19,664 bases of DNA from an uncultured Clostridia bacterium. GTDB lineage: Bacteria > Bacillota > Clostridia > TANB77 > CAG-508. The translations under genes were made by a program, and so were the position numbers. Positions 1 to 7,448 of this stretch are shown one piece after another. The notes beneath the pieces are model-generated. The model did no database searches. It worked only from the letters and a program-made list of their open reading frames with translations, and had not been told where the DNA came from. The stretch's first letter is position 1; each line of letters opens with the position of its first letter. The stretch covers positions 1-19,664 of the forward strand of contig CAKPKG010000026.1 of NCBI GenBank assembly GCA_934167165.1, written 5' to 3'.

Positions 1-21
1 AAAGAAAGAGGGTTTTAATTT

Positions 22-2655
22 ATGAGCAAAAAGTACGTATACCTTTTTAAAGAAGGAAATGCAGACATGCGTGAATTATTAGGTGGTAAAGGTGCTAACC
101 TAGCAGAAATGACAAATTTAGGTTTACCAATTCCACAAGGATTTACAGTTTCAACAGAAGCTTGTACAGAATATTACAATGATGGTAAAAAAATCAATGA
201 CGAAATTCAAAGCCAAATTTTTGATGCATTAAAGAAATTAGAAGAAATGCAAGGTAAAAAATTTGGGGATAATAGTGATCCATTATTAGTATCAGTAAGA
301 AGTGGTGCTAGAGCATCAATGCCTGGTATGATGGATACAATATTAAACTTAGGTTTAAATGATGTAGCAGTTGAAGGATTTGCTGCAAAAACAGGAAATC
401 CAAGATTTGCATATGATTCATATAGAAGATTTATTCAAATGTATTCAGACGTTGTTATGGAAGTTCCAAAATCTTTCTTCGAAAAAATAATTGACGAAGT
501 TAAAGAAGCAAAAGGAGTTCATTTCGACACAGAATTAACAGTTGATGATTTAAAAGAATTAGTAAAAAGATTTAAAGAAGTTTACAAAAACGCTATGAAT
601 GGTGAAGAATTCCCACAAGATCCAACAGAACAATTAATGGGAGCTGTTAAAGCCGTATTTAGAAGTTGGGACAACCCAAGAGCTATAGTTTACAGAAGAA
701 TGAATGATATACCAGGTGACTGGGGAACAGCTGTAAACGTACAAGCTATGGTATTTGGTAACATGGGAGAAACATCTGGAACAGGTGTTGCATTTACACG
801 TAACCCATCAACAGGTGAAAAAGGAATATATGGTGAATACTTAATCAATGCACAAGGTGAAGACGTTGTTGCAGGTGTTAGAACACCACAACCTATCACA
901 AAACTTGCAGAAGATTTACCAGAATGTTACAAAGAATTTATGGAAATAGCACATAAACTAGAAGATCACTACAGAGATATGCAAGATATGGAATTTACAA
1001 TCCAAGAAGGAAAATTATATTTCTTACAAACAAGAAATGGAAAAAGAACAGCACCAGCAGCTATTCAAATTGCTTGCGATTTAGTTGACGAAGGAATGAT
1101 AACAAAAGAAGAAGCAGTTTTAAGAATAGAAGCTAAATCATTAGATCAATTACTACACCCAACATTTGATAAAGATAGCCTAAAAGCAGGAGAAGTAATT
1201 GGAGAAGCATTACCTGCATCACCAGGTGCAGCAGCTGGTAAAGTAGTATTTACAGCTGAAGAAGCTAAAGAATTAGGAAAAGGTGGAAAAGGTGAAAGAG
1301 TTGTACTAGTTCGTCTTGAAACAACACCAGAAGATATAGAAGGTATGGTAGCTGCACAAGGTATACTAACAGTTCGTGGTGGTATGACATCACATGCTGC
1401 AGTTGTTGCTCGTGGTATGGGAACATGTTGTGTATCTGGATGTGGAGATATCAAAATGAATGAAGAAGCAGAAGAATTCGAACTTGGTGGATACAAATTC
1501 CATAAAGGTGATTTCATTTCATTAGACGGAACAACAGGAAAAATCTACAAAGGAGATATAAAAACTGTTGAAGCTTCAGTTAGTGGAAATTTCGGAAGAA
1601 TAATGGGATGGGCAGATGAATTTAGAAAATTAAAAGTTAGAACAAATGCTGATAACCCAAGAGATACAAGAAATGCTGTTAAATTAGGAGCAGAAGGTAT
1701 AGGATTATGTAGAACAGAGCATATGTTCTTCGAAGAAGACAGAATTCCAAAAATAAGAAAAATGATATTATCAGAAACAGTAGAAGCAAGAGAAGCAGCT
1801 TTAAATGAATTAATACCATTCCAAAAAGGTGACTTCAAAGCTATGTACAAAGAATTAAAAGGATTACCAATGACAGTTCGTTATTTAGATCCACCTCTAC
1901 ATGAATTCTTACCAACAGCTGAAGAAGATATCATAGCATTAGCTAAAGATATGGGTGTTACAGTAGAACACTTAAAAGAAAAATGTGCTGAATTACATGA
2001 ATTCAACCCAATGATGGGACACAGAGGATGCCGTTTAGCAGTAACATATCCAGAAATAGCTAGAATGCAAACAAGAGCATTAATGGAAGCTGCAATTGAA
2101 GTTAAAGAAGAAGACGGATATGATATAGTTCCAGAAATAATGATTCCATTAGTTGGAGAAAAGAAAGAATTAAAATTCGTTAAAGATATAGTTGTAGAAA
2201 CAGCTGAAAAAGTTAAAGCAGAAAAAGGATCAGACATTGAATACCATATTGGTACAATGATTGAAATACCAAGAGCTGCATTAACAGCTGATGAAATAGC
2301 TGAAGAAGCTGAATTCTTCTCTTTCGGAACAAATGACTTAACACAAATGACTTTTGGATTCTCAAGAGATGATGCTGGTAAATTCCTAGATTCTTACTAC
2401 AAAGCAAAAATCTATGAATCAGACCCATTTGCAAAACTAGACCAAGATGGTGTTGGAAAATTAGTTAAAATGGCAGCAGAAAAAGGAAGAGCAACAAGAC
2501 CAAACATCAAACTTGGAATATGTGGAGAACACGGTGGAGAGCCATCAAGCGTAGAATTCTGCCACAAAGTAGGATTAAACTATGTATCTTGCTCACCATT
2601 TAGAGTTCCAATCGCAAGATTAGCAGCAGCACAAGCAGCATTAAAAAATAAATAA
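22..2655 (+). CDS. ppdK: Pyruvate, phosphate dikinase
   Basis: Catalyses the reversible cytosolic conversion of pyruvate, ATP and phosphate to phosphoenolpyruvate, AMP and pyrophosphate, a common glycolytic or gluconeogenic step in Clostridia. The 877 residues match the usual length of about 875. The N-terminal ATP-grasp domain opens with the GGKGANLAEM signature. The swivelling phosphohistidine domain carries GGMTSHAAVVARG with catalytic His at about residue 458. The C-terminal TIM barrel contains RTEHMFFEEDR and the ICGEHGG motif with the acid/base Cys at about residue 834. The start follows an AAAGAGGG ribosome binding site at the window edge; its promoter lies outside. A terminator follows directly. 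All five CGG triplets inside this gene are out of frame (for example in Asp-Gly and Phe-Gly pairs), which matters for the recoding finding. Identification is secure. Confidence 0.98.
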   Translation: MSKKYVYLFKEGNADMRELLGGKGANLAEMTNLGLPIPQGFTVSTEACTEYYNDGKKINDEIQSQIFDALKKLEEMQGKKFGDNSDPLLVSVRSGARASMPGMMDTILNLGLNDVAVEGFAAKTGNPRFAYDSYRRFIQMYSDVVMEVPKSFFEKIIDEVKEAKGVHFDTELTVDDLKELVKRFKEVYKNAMNGEEFPQDPTEQLMGAVKAVFRSWDNPRAIVYRRMNDIPGDWGTAVNVQAMVFGNMGETSGTGVAFTRNPSTGEKGIYGEYLINAQGEDVVAGVRTPQPITKLAEDLPECYKEFMEIAHKLEDHYRDMQDMEFTIQEGKLYFLQTRNGKRTAPAAIQIACDLVDEGMITKEEAVLRIEAKSLDQLLHPTFDKDSLKAGEVIGEALPASPGAAAGKVVFTAEEAKELGKGGKGERVVLVRLETTPEDIEGMVAAQGILTVRGGMTSHAAVVARGMGTCCVSGCGDIKMNEEAEEFELGGYKFHKGDFISLDGTTGKIYKGDIKTVEASVSGNFGRIMGWADEFRKLKVRTNADNPRDTRNAVKLGAEGIGLCRTEHMFFEEDRIPKIRKMILSETVEAREAALNELIPFQKGDFKAMYKELKGLPMTVRYLDPPLHEFLPTAEEDIIALAKDMGVTVEHLKEKCAELHEFNPMMGHRGCRLAVTYPEIARMQTRALMEAAIEVKEEDGYDIVPEIMIPLVGEKKELKFVKDIVVETAEKVKAEKGSDIEYHIGTMIEIPRAALTADEIAEEAEFFSFGTNDLTQMTFGFSRDDAGKFLDSYYKAKIYESDPFAKLDQDGVGKLVKMAAEKGRATRPNIKLGICGEHGGEPSSVEFCHKVGLNYVSCSPFRVPIARLAAAQAALKNK

Positions 2656-2670
2656 GATTTATAATAATCG

Positions 2671-2705
2671 TAGAGGTGCATGATTTGATTGCACCTCTAT
2701 TTTTA
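2671..2705 (+). terminator. Rho-independent terminator of ppdK
   Basis: A perfect 10-bp stem, TAGAGGTGCA (2671-2680) with TGCACCTCTA (2690-2699), encloses a 9-base loop and is followed by a T tract. It sits 15 bases after the ppdK stop. Confidence 0.9.
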
Positions 2706-2717
2706 CATCTAAAAACA

Positions 2718-2746
2718 TTGACACAATTAAAAACAATGTATATTAT
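2718..2746 (+). promoter_or_regulatory. Sigma-70-type promoter of metK
   Basis: TTGACA at 2718-2723, a 17-base spacer and TATTAT at 2741-2746. The leader to the metK start at 2786 is only about 30 bases, which leaves no room for a SAM riboswitch. Confidence 0.75.
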
Positions 2747-2785
2747 AAATATAAATACAAACAATAAAACAAGGAGTGAGCGAAT

Positions 2786-3896
2786 ATGAATAAATATTAT
2801 TTTACTTCAGAAAGTGTAACAGAAGGACATCCAGATAAATTATGTGACTACATATCAGATACAATATTGGATGAATGTTTAAAACAAGATCCAAACTCAA
2901 GAGTAGCAGTAGAAACATTTGCATTTAAAAATATAATTACAGTTGCAGGACAATTAACAACAACTGCAAAAATAAACATAGAAGAATTAGTAAGACAAGC
3001 TGTAAAAGAAATTGGTTATGATAATAAAGAAACAGATATGGATTATAGAACATGTAAAATAAATATAGAGATAAATAAACAAAGCCCAGATATAGCAATG
3101 GGAGTAGATATAGGTGGCGCAGGTGACCAAGGTATAATGTTTGGTTATGCATGTAATGAAACAGAAGAATATATGCCATATGCTATTTACCTAGCACACA
3201 AGCTAGCAAGAAAATTAACAGAAGTTAGAAAAAGCAAAGAAATAAGCTATTTAAGACCAGATGGAAAAACACAGGTAACAATAGAATACGAAAATGACAA
3301 ACCAAAAAGAATAGAAGCAATAGTTGTATCAAACCAACATAATGCAGATATAGATGTTGAAAAATTAAGAAAAGATATATACAATAAAGTAATTATGCAA
3401 GTAGTAGACAAAAACATGATAGACGAAAATACTAAAATCTATATAAATCCAACAGGAAGATTTGTAATAGGTGGACCACTTGGAGATACAGGATTAACAC
3501 GGAAGAAAAATAATAATTGATACATATGGGGGTTACAGCAGACATGGTGGAGGAGCTTTTTCTGGGAAAGATGCAAGCAAAGTAGATAGGTCAGCAGCAT
3601 ATATGTTAAGACACATTGCAAAAAACCTTGTAGCAAATGGATACGCAAAAAAATGTGAAATACAAATATCATATGCAATAGGTGTAGAAGAACCAATTTC
3701 TATACATGTAAATACATTTGGAACAGGAACCAAAAGAGAAGAAGAATTAATAAAAATAATAAAAGAAAAATTTAATTTAACTCCAAAAGGAATAATAGAA
3801 TATTTAAACCTAAAAGCTCCAATTTATACAAAAACAACAAATTATGGACATTTTGGAAAAAAAGAATTATCATGGGAAAATGTAATAAAAATGTAA
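2786..3896 (+). CDS. metK: S-adenosylmethionine synthetase, read through a +1 frameshift at CGGA
   Basis: Makes S-adenosylmethionine from methionine and ATP, and is normally essential. The start follows AAGGAG at 2771-2776. The zero-frame part (2786-3520, 244 residues) carries GHPDKLCD near residue 14, GAGDQGIMFGYA and GGPLGDTGLT, then derails into RKKNNN and a TGA. The family sequence resumes exactly one base later: skipping C3500 after ACA (Thr238) and reading GGA gives GLT-GRKIIIDTYGGYSRHGGGAFSGKD and continues to the TAA at 3894-3896, including YAIGVEEPISI and YGHFG. The joined product is 369 residues, slightly short for the family. No residue is gained or lost at the junction. Two readings are possible: a pseudogene with a single-base insertion, or programmed/obligatory recoding. 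The same CGGA site in four other genes of the window argues strongly for recoding. Gene identity is secure; the mechanism is inferred. Confidence 0.93.
3500..3503 (+). other. CGGA +1 frameshift site in metK
   Basis: Zero frame reads ACA CGG AAG and reaches TGA at 3518-3520. Skipping C3500 reads ACA GGA AGA (Thr-Gly-Arg), the conserved GLTGRK segment of MetK. Confidence 0.85.
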
Positions 3897-3917
3897 AACA
3901 AAAAGACGGATTTAATC

Positions 3918-3946
3918 TTGACATTAACAGATTAAATTTGTAAAAT
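3918..3946 (+). promoter_or_regulatory. Strong promoter of the first prepilin gene
   Basis: TTGACA (3918-3923), exactly 17 bases, then TAAAAT (3941-3946). The -35 lies inside an inverted repeat, ATTTAATCT (3910-3918) with AGATTAAAT (3929-3937), that could be a weak metK terminator or an operator. Just after the -10, AATGTC (3950-3955) and GACATT (3960-3965) form a second inverted repeat around a 4-base loop. The 5' leader would be about 190 bases and contain the repeat element. Confidence 0.65.
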
Positions 3947-3990
3947 TGTAATGTCAGACGACATTGTCCAGGCTTTTATGCCAGAAAATT

Positions 3991-4115
3991 AATTGGAGTT
4001 TCACGAAGTGCGAAGTGTGAGGTGCGAAGTGTGAAGAATAAAGAAAAACCTGCGAAGCCCTGGCCCTACAAATCCCACCTCCCACCTCTCACCTCAATTA
4101 AACAAATTCCAATTT
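3991..4115 (+). repeat. MITE-like repeat, copy 1 (full length)
   Basis: A relatively G+C-rich, non-coding element of about 125 bases bounded by imperfect inverted termini: AATTGGAGTTT (3991-4001) and AAATTCCAATTT (4104-4115). The left half carries a tandem run of CGAAGTGTGA-like units and the right half CCCACCT-like units. Related copies lie at 11405-11457 (internally deleted, opposite orientation) and 12718-12831 (opposite orientation). Copy 1 ends 16 bases before the ribosome binding site of the prepilin gene, so it would be transcribed in that leader. Confidence 0.7.
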
Positions 4116-4130
4116 ATAAAACAAATATAC

Positions 4131-4137
4131 GAGGAGG
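4131..4137 (+). promoter_or_regulatory. Ribosome binding site fixing the prepilin start at 4144
   Basis: GAGGAGG lies 6 bases before ATG 4144. This ATG is out of frame with the body of the gene, so the strong site shows that translation begins upstream of the CGGA shift and not at the internal ATG 4202. Confidence 0.85.
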
Positions 4138-4143
4138 ATAAAA

Positions 4144-5140
4144 ATGAAAGAAAACCAAAGACGGAATTACATTAATAGCACTAATAATAACAATTATAGT
4201 AATGCTAATATTAGTAGCAGTAACAGTAAATCTTGCAAATGAAAATGGAGGATTATTTCAGAAAGCAAGATATGCTAAAAGCGAGACAGCAGTTAAAGCA
4301 GAAGAGGAAGAATTAACAATGTATATGTTTGGAGAAGGTGTATACAATGCAAAAACAGGTAAAGTAGACCTAGATGCTTTAGAAAATCTACTAACAGATG
4401 AAACAAAATGGAAAAATGTAGCAATAGAGAATGGCAAGCTAGTAGTAACAGGAACACAAAGTGGAAATGGTTATATAATAGATGAAAAAGGAAATATAAG
4501 TGAACAAAAAGATGGAGAAGACCAACCATCTACAAGCATAGTAGGAACATATTATGGACTAGGAGAATTATATTTTTCAGGTAATCCAACATTAAAATTT
4601 GACAATGATGGGCAAGTAACTCAAACATTTTATGCAGATGAAGAAGTAGATTCAACAACTGGAGAAATACATAAAGGTGATGATGAAATTTCATCAGGAT
4701 CATATACATATGATGAAACAACTAAAACTGGAACACTTACTTTAATAGATAAAGATTCTACAGGATATGAATATAGAGAGGAATATAAGTTTAATTTAAT
4801 TGATATAAAGAATAACTCAATAGTAGAATTAATAACATATGATTCAGTTGATAATGAAGAATATATTTCAGTGTGGGCAAAGAATAAATGCGGAAAAATT
4901 ACTGACCTTGGAACAACCACATATGCAAGTGAGACAAAAACAATAGAATTTGGAACATCCGTAGAAGATGGAATAGACATGGGAATATATGTGATAAAAG
5001 AAAATGGAAGTGTATGGATGAGTATGGAAGGATATTATATTTGCTATAATGGAAAATTAGTTTTAGATGATTTTGTGTTTTCGATTTCAGATGACCAATC
5101 AACAATAACATATGATGGCGAAGTATTTACAAAACAATAA
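4144..5140 (+). CDS. Prepilin-type N-terminal domain protein (paralogue 1), +1 frameshift at CGGA
   Basis: A type IV pilin-like or pseudopilin-like surface or secreted protein. From ATG 4144 the zero frame reads MKENQRRNY and stops at TGA 4240-4242. Skipping C4162 gives MKENQRG followed by ITLIALIITIIVMLILVAV, a short basic leader, the Gly preceding the prepilin peptidase cut, and one hydrophobic helix. The joined product is 331 residues. The usual Glu at mature position 5 is Ala, which I believe is common in clostridial GITLIA-type proteins. After the helix come a conserved amphipathic segment (ANENGGLFQKARYAKSETA) and a polar, Asp/Gly/Thr-rich beta-like C-terminal region ending in YDGEVFTKQ. 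The first roughly 120 residues nearly match the paralogue at 11488-12469; the middle differs. The function of the C-terminal domain is unknown. Confidence 0.85.
4162..4165 (+). other. CGGA +1 frameshift site in prepilin 1
   Basis: Zero frame reads AGA CGG AAT. Skipping C4162 reads AGA GGA ATT (Arg-Gly-Ile), placing Gly at the -1 position of the prepilin cleavage site. The zero frame ends at TGA 4240-4242. Confidence 0.85.
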
Positions 5141-5146
5141 TAATTC

Positions 5147-5182
5147 AAAAACAGCTTAACTTTAAGAAGTAAGCTGTTTTTT
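5147..5182 (+). terminator. Terminator of prepilin 1
   Basis: A 12-bp perfect stem, AAAAACAGCTTA (5147-5158) with TAAGCTGTTTTT (5170-5181), with an 11-base loop and a T tract, just after the stop. Confidence 0.9.
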
Positions 5183-5213
5183 ACAACTATATTTTAAATA
5201 GCGAATATAATTA

Positions 5214-5242
5214 TTGACAAATAAAACTACATAAATTAAAAT
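5214..5242 (+). promoter_or_regulatory. Promoter of the envelope-polymer operon
   Basis: TTGACA (5214-5219), a 17-base spacer and TAAAAT (5237-5242), the same design as the prepilin promoter. The first gene starts about 40 bases after the expected transcription start. Confidence 0.75.
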
Positions 5243-5290
5243 GAAACATGTAAAACAATTACAAATTCAAAACAAAAGAAGGAACAAGAA

Positions 5291-7423
5291 ATGAACAAAT
5301 TAAAGAACAAAAAGATAAATGCTATTTTAGTAATAAGTGCTTTTATTTTTAATATATTAATATTTGCACCATTAGAAATATATTACACAAACAAAAATGA
5401 ATTTTGGTTTAAAATCAAGGACTTTTTGCCAATTACAATAGTTGTATCTATAGTAATTTTAATATGTCTAACTTTATTATCATTAATATTAAAGAAAAAA
5501 GATAAAAAACAAATATTAATTAAAGCAATATTTGCTTTAACAACTGGACTATATATTCAAGGAAACTTTTTAAACTTTGGATATAATGTACTAGATGGAT
5601 CTAAAATTGATTGGGTTTCAATGATAGACAAAGGGCTAATGAATACAGCAATATGGTTATTAATTATAATTTTTCCATATCTTTTTAAAAAACTAAAAAA
5701 AGAAAATAATTTTATAATATTTACTTCAATTGTTTCCATATTTATAATTTTAATAGAAATAACTACACTAACAACAGTAATAATAAACCAAGAAGAACCA
5801 ACTCAAAAAGAGGATAATGTAGTAAATGCATTAAGTAATGACAATATATTTAATTTGTCAAAAGACGAAAATATTATTATATTTATGTCTGATACATTTG
5901 AAGCAACATATATGAATCAAATACTAGAACAATATCCAGAATATAAAGAGAAATTAAAAGATTTTACATATTTTGATAACTGTACAGGTGTAAGCTTTTT
6001 TACATATTCCTCTATGCCAACATTATTAACAGGAGTTGAATGTAAAGTTGGCAATACATTAAGAGAAAACTTAAAATATTGCTTTGAAAACAGTGATTTA
6101 TATAATGCATTAAGAGAAAATAATTATGGTACAGAAGTATACACAGAAGCAGCATTACAACCTAGATATGATTATATAGACAATTTAGAAGCAACAAAAT
6201 TAACAACAACTTTAAAAACAAAAACAGAAGTAACAAAAGAGTTATATAAATACACAATGTACAGATATTTACCACACTTTTTAAAACCAAGCTTTGTAGT
6301 AACAAGTAATGATTTCTACAGCATAAAAAACAACGATACTGCACTTTCTTATAAAGAAAAGGCATATTATCCAGATGATGTTGCATTTAACGAAGCTTTA
6401 TTATCTGGAGGAATAACAACAAAAAACAAGAAAAAATCTTTTAAGTTTTACCAAACAAATGGTATGCATATACCATATGATACTACTCCAGATTTAAAAT
6501 ATGATAAGTCAGAAGAATATAGTTTAAAAGAAGATAGAGATAAAAGATTTAATGAGGGATTAGCTTCAATAAACCTTTTATGCAATTATATAGAAGAATT
6601 AAAAAAAGCAGGAGCATATGAAAATACAACAATTATGTTTTTAGCAGACCATGGATATAATAATAGATTTTACACAACTTTGCTTGTAAAAAAAGCAAAT
6701 GATAATCATGATTTTAAAACATCTTCTGCACCAGTCTCGTTATTGGAAGATTTAGTTCCAACAATTTTAAATATAGCAACAAACACAAAAGATTATGGAA
6801 AAGACTTTTTCGATTATAAAGAAGATGAAATAAGAACAAGACAAGTTTATGATTACACATACCAAACAAATATGTTTAGAGGAAATGCATATAAAGTAAT
6901 CTCAAGAATGATATTTGAATCAAATGGAAGAGCAGATGATAAAGATTCTTTCCATGTTATAGATGAAGAATACGAAAATGAAAATAAAGTTTTAACTGAA
7001 AAATACAATTTTGGGGATGTAATAGAACTAGAAGAAATACCAAAGTTAAAAACTGTTAATCTAACAGGAGTGGCTTTAGAAAAAGTAAATTCAAGTGTAG
7101 GAGCAGGATGCAATATAAGCAAAAATACATTTTTAACTATAAATTCTTTAGAGAGTAAAAAAGATGTAACCGCTAACTTTAAATTTAGCAAGGTTTTCAA
7201 TGGAAAACAAGAAATAAATTTTAAAATAAATGGAGAAACAATATATACAGATACTGTAAGCAGTTTTGGCAAAAAAGATGTATCATTCAAAATACCTAAA
7301 GAAATATGGAATTCAAATGAACAAATAACAATAGAAATAGAATACCCTAATGCAAAATTAGGTAAATACCATGCAACAATGATGATTGCAACATGCTTAA
7401 AAACAATAGATTTTACAAATTAA
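5291..7423 (+). CDS. Membrane sulfatase / phosphoglycerol-transferase-like protein (alkaline phosphatase superfamily)
   Basis: This 710-residue protein probably transfers or removes a phospho- or sulfo-linked group on a surface polymer outside the membrane. Five hydrophobic segments lie near residues 11-30, 46-68, 75-92, 113-132 and 140-165. The sulfatase-fold domain begins near residue 195 with IIIFMSDTFEATY (metal-ligand candidate Asp201) and contains FFTYSSMPTLLTG, where Thr238 sits where the family nucleophile is expected, as in LtaS-type enzymes, and ADHGY (Asp453-His454). The C-terminal 150 or so residues look beta-rich (NGKQEINFKINGE), possibly a carbohydrate-binding sandwich. The start follows AAGAAGGA. 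It opens an operon with a glycerophosphotransferase-like gene 25 bases downstream, which favours teichoic-acid-like chemistry over sulfate ester cleavage. The exact substrate is unknown. Confidence 0.8.
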   Translation: MNKLKNKKINAILVISAFIFNILIFAPLEIYYTNKNEFWFKIKDFLPITIVVSIVILICLTLLSLILKKKDKKQILIKAIFALTTGLYIQGNFLNFGYNVLDGSKIDWVSMIDKGLMNTAIWLLIIIFPYLFKKLKKENNFIIFTSIVSIFIILIEITTLTTVIINQEEPTQKEDNVVNALSNDNIFNLSKDENIIIFMSDTFEATYMNQILEQYPEYKEKLKDFTYFDNCTGVSFFTYSSMPTLLTGVECKVGNTLRENLKYCFENSDLYNALRENNYGTEVYTEAALQPRYDYIDNLEATKLTTTLKTKTEVTKELYKYTMYRYLPHFLKPSFVVTSNDFYSIKNNDTALSYKEKAYYPDDVAFNEALLSGGITTKNKKKSFKFYQTNGMHIPYDTTPDLKYDKSEEYSLKEDRDKRFNEGLASINLLCNYIEELKKAGAYENTTIMFLADHGYNNRFYTTLLVKKANDNHDFKTSSAPVSLLEDLVPTILNIATNTKDYGKDFFDYKEDEIRTRQVYDYTYQTNMFRGNAYKVISRMIFESNGRADDKDSFHVIDEEYENENKVLTEKYNFGDVIELEEIPKLKTVNLTGVALEKVNSSVGAGCNISKNTFLTINSLESKKDVTANFKFSKVFNGKQEINFKINGETIYTDTVSSFGKKDVSFKIPKEIWNSNEQITIEIEYPNAKLGKYHATMMIATCLKTIDFTN

Positions 7424-7448
7424 AAAATAATGGATGTGAATAAAAAAC

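Noticed and set aside
2747..2785. SAM riboswitch before metK
   Set aside because: Only about 40 bases lie between the -10 box and the start codon, too short for any known SAM riboswitch, and no matching pairing is visible.
2937..3179. Long open frames antisense to metK, the prepilins and other genes
   Set aside because: They are Leu/His-rich or Ser/Thr-rich shadows of the coding strand, without binding sites or recognisable domains.
3907..3910. A further CGGA after metK
   Set aside because: It lies in the intergenic region after the metK stop; no coding frame crosses it.
4001..4100. CRISPR-like or tandem array in the GAAGTG/CCCACCT run
   Set aside because: Units are short, irregular and without unique spacers; the block recurs elsewhere as a dispersed element.
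4202..5140. Prepilin genes starting at the internal ATG 4202 (and 11546)
   Set aside because: These starts would remove the prepilin leader and half of the helix and have no ribosome binding site, whereas GAGGAGG/AGGAGGA precede the upstream ATGs.
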